This document shows, piece by piece, positions 25,509 to 32,524 of a stretch of DNA of 64,000 nt (position 1 is the first letter of the stretch; each line of letters starts with the position of its first letter). Where the stretch lies: positions 62,001 to 126,000 of the forward strand of contig SUZD01000001.1 in the NCBI GenBank assembly GCA_015060105.1, in the 5' to 3' direction. This DNA comes from Rikenellaceae bacterium. Lineage in GTDB: Bacteria > Bacteroidota > Bacteroidia > Bacteroidales > Rikenellaceae. The position numbers were made by a program, and so were the translations under genes. Under the pieces are notes generated by a model. It saw only the letters and a program-made list of their open reading frames with translations, had not been told where the DNA came from and ran no database searches.

Positions 25509-25994
25509 CTCTTTGCGCGCTCCTCGGAATGTAAAGAAACGGCTGGCGAGATAGCTATAAACAACGCATATCATCGAGGTCAGAATATTTGACGGAGTAG
25601 GATAAAAACCGCAACCCTCGACAAATATCTTCATCAGCACATAACTAATCACAAAAGACCCTGCAACCGACAATCCATAACGAATCAGCTGATTGATACT
25701 CCGAAGTGGAGAGCCAGGGAATGCCACTTTGCGATTGAGCCAGAAACCCGTAAAAAACGTAATGACAAAGACAATGCACAGAGTTGCTATGTGCGACGAG
25801 ATGAGATAAAATCCGAGGTCTATATTACGTTTCTGCAATACGAAGTGGAACACCACAAAATACAGCACCCAATTCAACACCAAATTGGCACCGCCACACA
25901 CCGCATAACGGAACGTCTGACGAGGCATCAACATCGAAAAAGGTTTAATATAGAAGAAGTCTATTATCCTTGTTATAGTTTGGGCAGGTTTCAT
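25506..25994 (-). CDS. GtrA-like membrane protein
   Basis: A 162-residue protein with four membrane segments. RYAVCGGANLVLNW opens the first, and GFWLNRKVAF follows the second, the typical GtrA spacing with N and F residues after helix 2. GtrA proteins are thought to flip undecaprenyl-phosphate-linked sugars across the inner membrane for glycosylation of surface polymers. It starts 3 nt downstream of the uvrB stop, so it is in the uvrB transcript. A partner glycosyltransferase is not visible here. Confidence 0.85.
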   Translation of the reverse strand: MKPAQTITRIIDFFYIKPFSMLMPRQTFRYAVCGGANLVLNWVLYFVVFHFVLQKRNIDLGFYLISSHIATLCIVFVITFFTGFWLNRKVAFPGSPLRSINQLIRYGLSVAGSFVISYVLMKIFVEGCGFYPTPSNILTSMICVVYSYLASRFFTFRGARKE

Positions 25995-25997
25995 ACG

Positions 25998-28016
25998 CTA
26001 CTCTTTTTTCAATAATTTGGCGCGCTCCTGATAGGCATACATTCTGTCACGCCACTCGGCGGCACGCATAAAATCGAGATTCTTGGCCGCTTTCTCCATC
26101 TCGGCCTTCGCCTCGGTTATAAGTTGTTCGATAGGCACCTCGCCATACGACATATTGATATCCGCAGCGTGCGACAACGAAATAGCCATATCCGTAAGGT
26201 CATATTTAACACCTTTGGAGCTTGCGCCAACAAATATAGTCTTATTACTCTTAACGGCACCCTTCGGCACAATCTTATCCTCCATATTGAAGCGAATCTG
26301 TTTTTCGCGACGGCGGTTGCTGTCGGCGATGGTTTCACGAATGGAGTCGGTACGTTGGTCGGCATAGAAGATAACCTGACCCTCGACATTTCGAGCAGCA
26401 CGACCAGCAATCTGAGTCAGCGAGCGACGGTTACGCAAGAAGCCCTCTTTGTCGGCATCCAGCACGGCCACCAACGAAACCTCGGGCAAATCCAATCCCT
26501 CGCGCAAAAGATTGACACCAATCAGAACATCGAACATACCGCGACGCAACTCCTCCAAAATCTCGACACGCTCCAAAGTATCGACATCGGAGTGAATATA
26601 GCGATTGCGGATACCCATACGGTCGAAATATTTCGAGAGTTCCTCGGCCATACGTTTGGTCAGGGTAGTTACCAGCACCTTCTCGTCTTTGTCGGCACGC
26701 ACGATAATCTCCTCGATTAGGTCGTCTATCTGATTTTCGGTTGCACGAATCTGTATTGGCGGATCGACAACTCCCGTTGGGCGAACAACCTGTTCAACTA
26801 CAACGCCTTCCGACTTGACAAGTTCATACTCTGCCGGAGTTGCACTCACATATATAGTCGTTCCAACCAACCCCTCGAACTCCTCGAATTTCAACGGGCG
26901 ATTATCAATGGCGGCCGGCAAGCGGAAACCATACTCCACAAGGTTCTCCTTACGTGCACGGTCGCCACCATACATCGCGCGAATTTGCGGTATGGTAACG
27001 TGGCTCTCATCGACAACCAACAAAAAATCGTCGGGGAAATAGTCCAGCAAACAGAATGGGCGGCCACCCTCCTTGCGGCCATCGAAATAGCGCGAATAGT
27101 TTTCGATACCCGAACAATAGCCCAACTCCTTTATCATCTCGACATCGTACTCGACCCGTTGTTTGATACGGGCAGCCTCGGTCGGACGCCCCTCTTGTTC
27201 GAAGAATGCGATGCGTTTTCCCAAGTCGGTTTGGATTTGTCGCACGGCTCTTGCTGTTCGCTCTTTGGTGGTAACAAACAGGTTTGCAGGGCAGATACGC
27301 ACTCTATCCAGCCGTTCGATACGCTGACCCGTCGCAGGGTCTATCGAAAACAGCGCCTCAATCTCGTCATCGAAAAACATTATGCGATAAGCAATCTCGC
27401 TATACGGCGGCATAACATCAACCGTATCGCCCACAACGCGGAATGTAGCAGGTGACAAATCCTTCTCGGTGCGGGTATAGAGTATATCGACCAAATCGTA
27501 CAGCAACTTCTTGCGGCTCAGCAAATCACCAGACCTGATGTTAATCGTATTGGTATGAAAATCCTCGGGATTGCCTATACCATATATGCACGATACGCTG
27601 GCAACCACCACAACATCGCGTCGGCCCGAGAGCAGCGACATTGTAGTATGCAGACGCATCTTGTCAATCTCCTCGTTAATGGCAAGGTCTTTTTCTATAT
27701 AGGTATCCGATGCGGGCAGATAGGCCTCTGGTTGATAGTAGTCGTAGTACGACACAAAGTATTCGACGCAGTTGTCGGGAAAGAATCCTTTGAACTCACT
27801 ATAAAGTTGTGCTGCGAGAGTCTTGTTGTGGCTCAACACCAATGTCGGACGATTGAGTTCCTTGATGACATTTGCGATTGTAAAGGTCTTGCCCGAGCCC
27901 GTAACACCCAGCAGAGTGTTGTGTCGGCAACCCGAACGCACCGACCCAACCAACTCGCTAATTGCTTGCGGTTGGTCGCCCATAGGTTGATAATCGGATA
28001 CGAGTTTGAAGTCCAT
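25998..28016 (-). CDS. uvrB: Excinuclease ABC subunit B
   Basis: UvrB is the damage-verifying helicase of nucleotide excision repair. The ATG at 28016 gives 672 residues starting MDFKLVSDYQPMGDQPQ; the longer open frame includes the promoter. Walker A GVTGSGKT is at 37-44, the beta-hairpin VSYYDYYQPEAYLPASDTY follows near 92, and the C-terminal UVR motif that binds UvrC is present. Its leader is short, with a -7 box 18 nt before the start. The gtrA-like gene follows in the same transcript. Confidence 0.97.
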   Translation of the reverse strand: MDFKLVSDYQPMGDQPQAISELVGSVRSGCRHNTLLGVTGSGKTFTIANVIKELNRPTLVLSHNKTLAAQLYSEFKGFFPDNCVEYFVSYYDYYQPEAYLPASDTYIEKDLAINEEIDKMRLHTTMSLLSGRRDVVVVASVSCIYGIGNPEDFHTNTINIRSGDLLSRKKLLYDLVDILYTRTEKDLSPATFRVVGDTVDVMPPYSEIAYRIMFFDDEIEALFSIDPATGQRIERLDRVRICPANLFVTTKERTARAVRQIQTDLGKRIAFFEQEGRPTEAARIKQRVEYDVEMIKELGYCSGIENYSRYFDGRKEGGRPFCLLDYFPDDFLLVVDESHVTIPQIRAMYGGDRARKENLVEYGFRLPAAIDNRPLKFEEFEGLVGTTIYVSATPAEYELVKSEGVVVEQVVRPTGVVDPPIQIRATENQIDDLIEEIIVRADKDEKVLVTTLTKRMAEELSKYFDRMGIRNRYIHSDVDTLERVEILEELRRGMFDVLIGVNLLREGLDLPEVSLVAVLDADKEGFLRNRRSLTQIAGRAARNVEGQVIFYADQRTDSIRETIADSNRRREKQIRFNMEDKIVPKGAVKSNKTIFVGASSKGVKYDLTDMAISLSHAADINMSYGEVPIEQLITEAKAEMEKAAKNLDFMRAAEWRDRMYAYQERAKLLKKE

Positions 28017-28033
28017 ACAATCGAAATAACCTA

Positions 28034-28066
28034 CAAATATACGAATTATCTGAAATATCGAACAAA
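28034..28066 (-). promoter_or_regulatory. uvrB promoter
   Basis: On the minus strand TTTG (28063-28066) and TATATTTG (28034-28041) are separated by 21 bp and lie just upstream of the uvrB ATG. Confidence 0.7.
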
Positions 28067-28116
28067 CAAAAGGCCACAAAGGGTATTTCACACACCACCT
28101 TACCTCATTACCTCAT

Positions 28117-28230
28117 AAAAAGCATTGTGTCGGAGCATCTCTCGATGGTCCGACACAATATTCAGGGATTAAAGTGTCCCTTAACTACTAACCCAAACTT
28201 AAATAAATGAAGAAACCTTTGTTGTGTTTC
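28117..28230 (-). ncRNA. Candidate small RNA with conserved head and terminator hairpin
   Basis: A complete transcription unit is visible on the minus strand: a perfect promoter upstream, an expected start near 28230, a head containing AAGGTTTCTTCATTTATTTA then GGGTTAGTAGTT, a small hairpin GGGA/TCCC (about 28164-28180) and a strong 11-bp terminator stem (28124-28134 with 28149-28159) followed by TTTTT at 28117-28121. The expected RNA is about 114 nt. The same head and hairpin order recurs near 31.7 and 35.1 kb with different stem sequences. It has no homologue that I can name. An alternative reading is a plus-strand leader with the short frame MKKPLLCFTIQIYSLFF starting near 28207. Confidence 0.5.
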
Positions 28231-28236
28231 ACAATA

Positions 28237-28267
28237 CAAATATACTCATTATTTTTTTAATAACAAA
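28237..28267 (-). promoter_or_regulatory. Promoter of the candidate small RNA
   Basis: TTTG (28264-28267) and TATATTTG (28237-28244) on the minus strand are separated by exactly 19 bp, an ideal Bacteroidota promoter. No protein gene begins downstream before the terminator at 28117. Confidence 0.7.
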
Positions 28268-28394
28268 CAATTTGGAACTTTTTTTCGTCATTTTTTTACG
28301 GTTAAATCGCAAAACGAACTAAAAAAATTAGAATTTCGCCAAAAATAGCCACTTTTACTTACAATCAATATTAAAATATTTTAGTAAATAGCAT
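28268..28394. other. AT-rich intergenic stretch
   Basis: Very AT-rich sequence upstream of the small RNA promoter and beyond the GH92 terminator. I see no gene, repeat or further regulatory site in it. Confidence 0.5.
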
Positions 28395-28446
28395 AAAAAC
28401 AGGGCGTATTAAGCGAGATATTTTAAAATATACACTAATACGCCCT
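28395..28446 (-). terminator. Terminator of the GH92 gene
   Basis: Arms AGGGCGTATTA (28401-28411) and TAATACGCCCT (28436-28446) form an 11-bp perfect stem; on the minus strand it is followed by GTTTTT. Confidence 0.85.
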
Positions 28447-28465
28447 ACAAAACAATCATCCTCTT

Positions 28466-30709
28466 TTAGCGAGGTCTATCGGAAAGTTCGTGACCGAAAG
28501 AGGTATTAGGCTCGGAACTCATATTAAATGTAAGTTCGCCACCCGACATCACCATCTCGTGCGTGATATAGGAGCGGGTATAAGGCTCGCCATTCCACAG
28601 CACCGAGGCTACATATTTATTCTCGGCTGATACACCCTTTGCTTTAACTCGGAAAGTTACGTCATCGCCAACGGCAACCTCGGCACTCTCGAAGCGAGGC
28701 GCACCCAACACATAGACATTCGAGGCGGGGGCAACGGGATAGAAGCCCAACGCACTAAACACATACCACGCCGAGAGTTGCCCGCAATCCTCATTACCGC
28801 ACAGGCCATCGGGAGTATCGTCATACATCTCGTCCATAATTTGTCGAACACGCATCTGCGTCTTCCACGGGCAACCAGCATAGGCATACAGATATGGCAC
28901 TTGGTGCGAAGGCTCATTGCCGTGCGTATATTGTCCAATGGAGCCCGTAACATCCATAACTGCGCCCGAGTGGTCATCCAAATCGGGAGCCTCAAACATC
29001 TCGTCGAGTTTTGCAACATAGGCCTCGTCGCCACCGATTAGCTCGATATGACCATAGACATCGTGAGGAACATAGAAAGCATAGTGCCAGCCGTTACCCT
29101 CGATAAAGTCACCCGAGCCATAGTGTGGTACTACTGTCGGGTCAAATTCCGGGCGCAAGTTACCCTCACTATCACGGCCTTTGAGAAAGCCATCTGTCAC
29201 ATCGAAATAGTTGCGATAGAGTTGTGCTCGGCTCTCATACATCTTGGCGGTTGCGGTATCACCCATTTCGGCTGCCATCTGCGCTATACACCAATCATCA
29301 AAGGCATACTCTACGCCCTTGGACACCGATTGCGACACCTTATCATAAGGCAGGTATCCCATACTCATCAGGTAATCAATACCACCATAGGCTCCATATT
29401 GCGAAGTCTCGACCATACCCTGCAAAGCGTCCTCGGCATCGAAGTCGCGTTGACCTTTCATATAGGAGTCGGCAATAACCGCTACCGAGTGGTAGCCAAT
29501 CATACAAAAGTTCTCGTTACTGTGCGACTCCCAGATAGGCATCAGTCCCGAGCTACGCCACTTGGCAATCATCGAGCGCACAAACGCCTGATTGTGTTGC
29601 GGTGCAATGATTGTATATAAGGGGTGAGTTGCACGATAGGTATCCCATAGCGAGAAGAGTGTATAGTGCGAATCAGCACCCGCATTTGCCCGTTGGCGTT
29701 TCATATCGACATAGTCGCCATTCACATCGCTAAACAGGTTGGGAGTCACCATAGCGTGATACATCGCAGTATAGAAAACTCGTTTATCCTTCTCGGAAGC
29801 ATCCTCGTCTATCACAATTTTGTTAAGTTGCTCATTCCACGCCTCTACACCTCGGCGATGCACCTCCTCGAATGACACATCGGCAACCTCTGCTTCGAAG
29901 TTCAAGCGTGCACCCTCTGCCGAAGTCATCGACAGAGCCACTCTAACCTCAATCTCATCGGCAGGTCGAGCAAAGCGCACGGCAGCCACAACAGACACAC
30001 CCTCGACGCTATCTTGCAACACTCCCTCGGTGCCATCGACCTTTGTTTCAACCACAGCAAAGGGCTCCGAAAACTCGGCGCGAAACCACACTTCGCGTTG
30101 TTTCGCCCAGCCTGTAACACGACGCACGCCCTCAATTGTACATTCATCGACACGACGCAACATCGCTCCCGTAGTACGATTACCAATGCCGTGCGCCAAA
30201 TCGACTACGACATATTGCTCCTCGGGGCTATCGAAACGGTAGCGATGCACACCACAACGGAGAGTGCTTGTAAGTTCGGCTGTAACCTTCGGCTCGGTAA
30301 GGCGCACCGAATAATAGGCAGGCGAAGCCACCTCGCTCGTCTTGTCAAATGGCGAGCGATATCCCTCTTCGGATCTATCTTTCGCACCCTCAACCCACTG
30401 CGTTTCGCCAACCGCCGGCATCAGCATAATGTCGCCCAAGTCGCGCACACCCGTTCCGCTGATATGCGTGTGCGAGAAGCCAACAATCGTGGTGTCGGAT
30501 GCGTGGTAACCACCGCACCAATCCCAGCCACCCGGACCATTGTCCGGACTCAATTGGACCATAGCGAACGGCAAAGTAGAGCCAGGATAGCAATGGGCGT
30601 GAAAATCGGTGCCAATCATCGTATCGACATAGCGGGTAAGACCGGCGTCATTGCACGCCACAAGAGCGCCCAACAGGCATACCGACCAAAATGTTTTCAA
30701 TATTTTCAT
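28466..30709 (-). CDS. GH92 alpha-1,2/1,3-mannosidase-type lipoprotein
   Basis: From the ATG at 30709 the product is 747 residues. The signal peptide ends ALVAC, giving C19 as lipid anchor. GH92 enzymes are Ca2+-dependent inverting exo-alpha-mannosidases. The N-terminal domain starts TRYVDTMIGTDFHAHCYPGSTLP, and the helical domain has FSLWDTYRATHPLYT, GYLPYD and the late GNEDCGQLSAWYVFSALGFYPV, all strong family marks. It probably trims mannose from host or fungal N-glycans at the cell surface or periplasm. It has its own promoter and terminator and no SusC/SusD neighbours, so it lies outside a classical utilisation locus. Confidence 0.95.
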   Translation of the reverse strand: MKILKTFWSVCLLGALVACNDAGLTRYVDTMIGTDFHAHCYPGSTLPFAMVQLSPDNGPGGWDWCGGYHASDTTIVGFSHTHISGTGVRDLGDIMLMPAVGETQWVEGAKDRSEEGYRSPFDKTSEVASPAYYSVRLTEPKVTAELTSTLRCGVHRYRFDSPEEQYVVVDLAHGIGNRTTGAMLRRVDECTIEGVRRVTGWAKQREVWFRAEFSEPFAVVETKVDGTEGVLQDSVEGVSVVAAVRFARPADEIEVRVALSMTSAEGARLNFEAEVADVSFEEVHRRGVEAWNEQLNKIVIDEDASEKDKRVFYTAMYHAMVTPNLFSDVNGDYVDMKRQRANAGADSHYTLFSLWDTYRATHPLYTIIAPQHNQAFVRSMIAKWRSSGLMPIWESHSNENFCMIGYHSVAVIADSYMKGQRDFDAEDALQGMVETSQYGAYGGIDYLMSMGYLPYDKVSQSVSKGVEYAFDDWCIAQMAAEMGDTATAKMYESRAQLYRNYFDVTDGFLKGRDSEGNLRPEFDPTVVPHYGSGDFIEGNGWHYAFYVPHDVYGHIELIGGDEAYVAKLDEMFEAPDLDDHSGAVMDVTGSIGQYTHGNEPSHQVPYLYAYAGCPWKTQMRVRQIMDEMYDDTPDGLCGNEDCGQLSAWYVFSALGFYPVAPASNVYVLGAPRFESAEVAVGDDVTFRVKAKGVSAENKYVASVLWNGEPYTRSYITHEMVMSGGELTFNMSSEPNTSFGHELSDRPR

Positions 30710-30730
30710 AAGGCAGTTTTTGTTTTGATA

Positions 30731-30761
30731 CAAATTTAGGCAAAGTTTCGAACGAAACAAA
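30731..30761 (-). promoter_or_regulatory. GH92 promoter whose -33 box is a terminator U-tract
   Basis: TAAATTTG (30731-30738) lies 19 bp from TTTG (30758-30761) on the minus strand. That TTTG is the end of the T-run that follows the hairpin at 30768-30796. Confidence 0.7.
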
Positions 30762-30806
30762 AAGAATCGGGCGGAAGTTTTCGCAACTCCCGCCCGACCT
30801 CGAGGA
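30762..30806 (-). repeat. Structured intergenic element, hairpin-only copy
   Basis: The hairpin 30768-30796 (CGGGCGG arms with a TTCGC loop region) plus the palindrome CCTCGAGG (30798-30805) matches the hairpin block of the copies at 31.7 and 35.1 kb. The conserved head is missing. It may terminate transcription coming from the DUF5020 gene. Confidence 0.65.
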
Positions 30807-30885
30807 AACGTTGTCGCTTCGCTCCGAAAAGAGGTACAAAATTACAACGCTGTGCAAAATACCATATATATAATTGGAAGTTTTG

Positions 30886-31590
30886 TTAGTTAAAAGTCCA
30901 TTTGAGGCCGACGGCGGGGATAGCGCGGAAACCTTTTTCCACAAAGTTGTTCGACAACTCAACCTCGCCACCGATGCTCAAATGCACCTTATCCCAACCT
31001 TTGATGCGGTCGAGGTTTACCCAGAATTGCGGCTCGGCCAACAGAATATACTCCGTTCCCTGCCAAGGGCGCGCCTCTCGCCAAAAATCGACAAAACCGC
31101 TGAAACTACACCAGCCCTTTGCGAAGTTGATACCCCACACACCTGTAATCTGGAAGTTGTGAGGTTGCGGGTGGCCAAGAGCATTTGTTGTTCCGGGTAT
31201 CGCCTTATACATCGCCGACAGCGACCAAGTCTTGCTGAAATCCTTGGAGTGACCCGAATAGGTCAAACCGCCAAGTATGGCATTATTGAACGAGCCGACA
31301 GAGGTGTTTAGTCCGCCATTATACTCGACATGCACCGACAGCCACGACATCTTGCTGTTTTGCCAGAAGTTCAGTTCGCGCGAAATCTCGAAATACGAGC
31401 CAAAGGCCTTGGGAGCATAGTCTATATCTACGAAGAAATAGGTGCTACCTCCGCCATCGGGGCGAAACATTTCGATAGTCGAGGTGGCGCAGTTACGCCC
31501 TGTGTCGTAAAGAAGTTGAATGTTTTGTGCATTACTGCGAGTCACACATAGCAGCAGAGTTGCCGCAAGAATCATAAAACATTTCTTCAT
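30886..31590 (-). CDS. DUF5020 outer-membrane beta-barrel-like protein
   Basis: From the ATG at 31590 the product is 234 residues with a cleavable signal peptide (about 1-20). The mature part alternates amphipathic strands with aromatic ends: NIQLLYDTGR, TSTIEMFRPDGGGSTYFFVDIDY and a final aromatic WTFN. This matches the Bacteroides DUF5020 family, which has a barrel layout like nucleoside-channel proteins. The substrate is unknown. It has its own promoter, whose -33 box overlaps the T-run of the upstream structured element, and a possible terminator hairpin at 30768-30796. Confidence 0.8.
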   Translation of the reverse strand: MKKCFMILAATLLLCVTRSNAQNIQLLYDTGRNCATSTIEMFRPDGGGSTYFFVDIDYAPKAFGSYFEISRELNFWQNSKMSWLSVHVEYNGGLNTSVGSFNNAILGGLTYSGHSKDFSKTWSLSAMYKAIPGTTNALGHPQPHNFQITGVWGINFAKGWCSFSGFVDFWREARPWQGTEYILLAEPQFWVNLDRIKGWDKVHLSIGGEVELSNNFVEKGFRAIPAVGLKWTFN

Positions 31591-31618
31591 CGTAGTACAT
31601 TTTCGGGGGTTCTGATTA

Positions 31619-31648
31619 CAAATATACAAAAACGCACATATAAACAAA
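31619..31648 (-). promoter_or_regulatory. DUF5020 promoter overlapping a terminator U-tract
   Basis: TATATTTG (31619-31626) lies 18 bp from TTTG (31645-31648) on the minus strand. The TTTG is the end of the T-run that follows the hairpin at 31655-31683. Confidence 0.7.
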
Positions 31649-31730
31649 AAGAATCGGGCGGGAGTTTTCGCAACTACCGCCCGTCCTCGAGGGTTGCCCC
31701 TCTAAAAACTACTAATCCCAATGATACACC
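31645..31730 (-). repeat. Structured intergenic element, copy near 31.7 kb
   Basis: On the minus strand it reads: a shortened head (AAGGTGTATCATTGGGATTAG), TAGTTTTTAGAGG, a small GAGG/CCTC hairpin, then a strong GC-rich hairpin (31655-31683) and TTTTTG. It is nearly identical to the 35.1-kb copy through the two hairpins and lacks a recognisable promoter in front. Confidence 0.7.
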
Positions 31731-31772
31731 TTGGATGCTTTATAAATTGAAATTTATTATGGGTATGACATT

Positions 31773-31804
31773 AAAAAAGCGACCTCACAATTTCGTGAAG
31801 TCGC
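31773..31804 (-). terminator. Terminator of the AT-rich gene cluster
   Basis: GCGAC-TCAC/GTGA-GTCGC stem at 31779-31804 followed on the minus strand by TTTTTT. It lies just downstream of the 65-residue gene. Confidence 0.85.
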
Positions 31805-31812
31805 ATAAAACA

Positions 31813-32010
31813 TTATGGTAAACCGTACTTGTAGCAATGAGCATTTATGCTTATTCGGTCATATGGAGATTTGGGCATTTCAAGATAATAACGCACCATA
31901 TTACGAGTAGCGTGAATATGCGTGTACTGTTTATTTATAGCATCCACTATCCCCTTTACAGTCATATAGCGCCCACTATTTAATAGTATTTGATTAATGT
32001 ATTGATTCAT
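31813..32010 (-). CDS. Small protein of unknown function, possible winged-helix fold
   Basis: A 65-residue protein that I do not recognise. The segment GRYMTVKGIVDAINKQYTH followed by TRNMVRYYLEMP has the helix-turn-helix-then-wing rhythm seen in small DNA-binding domains, but this is weak. It starts 12 nt downstream of the 149-residue gene and ends at a clear terminator. Codon use is AT-rich and unlike the surrounding housekeeping genes, suggesting horizontal acquisition. A regulator or antitoxin of the neighbouring gene is one possibility, by inference. Confidence 0.5.
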   Translation of the reverse strand: MNQYINQILLNSGRYMTVKGIVDAINKQYTHIHATRNMVRYYLEMPKSPYDRISINAHCYKYGLP

Positions 32011-32022
32011 TCAAACCCTTAT

Positions 32023-32472
32023 TTATTGAGGAAATCCATCTACGCTATTGTACACTTCCTCAACTTCATACTCTCCATCAAACAGTCCTTCCTTTTCGAC
32101 AGGTGGCAAATCAGGATTCCAATATGTTTCCATTGTAAAATAACTCGCATAAGTCCAAAACAGCAAACCTGTCAATTTTAATCTGCATATAAGAATAGTC
32201 CTACCTTTTGCAATATGCTTCTCGAAATAATTATACCAATATCGCACATTAGGTAAATCACATACGAATAAGCAAGTTTTACGAGAAGGTAATTGCTTAT
32301 CTCTTTTGCTTTCTGCAACATATTCTGCTTTTTGCTTTTCTAAACAACAATTTGAAAAGTCTCTATTAATGGTATTTGTGTGATACACGCCCCATTTATC
32401 TAATTTATATTCGGGTGTGGGTATGTAAATGTGGTAAGCAATATACTCCTCTACGGTTTTGGGATTACTCAT
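32023..32472 (-). CDS. Unknown protein, faint resemblance to ADP-ribosyltransferase-like DUF2441
   Basis: A 149-residue AT-rich gene without signal peptide. It has VYHTNTINRDF near the N-terminus, LPSRKTCLFVCD in the middle, then WTYASYFTMETYWNPDLPP and a final EVEEVYNS. The order of an early His/Tyr, a PSR-CLF block, a YW and a late Glu-rich strand recalls DUF2441-type ADP-ribosyltransferase-like folds, but I cannot confirm it. It is followed by a 65-residue gene 12 nt later and may be read through from the collagen-like lipoprotein gene, 52 nt upstream across a hairpin. Function unknown. Confidence 0.45.
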   Translation of the reverse strand: MSNPKTVEEYIAYHIYIPTPEYKLDKWGVYHTNTINRDFSNCCLEKQKAEYVAESKRDKQLPSRKTCLFVCDLPNVRYWYNYFEKHIAKGRTILICRLKLTGLLFWTYASYFTMETYWNPDLPPVEKEGLFDGEYEVEEVYNSVDGFPQ

Positions 32473-32488
32473 TTTTGCAGAATGTTGT

Positions 32489-32514
32489 GGTTGGTGGTTT
32501 AATCACCACCAACC
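32489..32514 (-). other. Perfect 10-bp hairpin between two AT-rich genes
   Basis: GGTTGGTGGT and ACCACCAACC surround a 6-nt loop between the collagen-like gene and the 149-residue gene. No U-tract follows, so it may be an RNA-processing or stability element rather than a terminator. Confidence 0.45.
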
Positions 32515-32524
32515 GATTATACAA

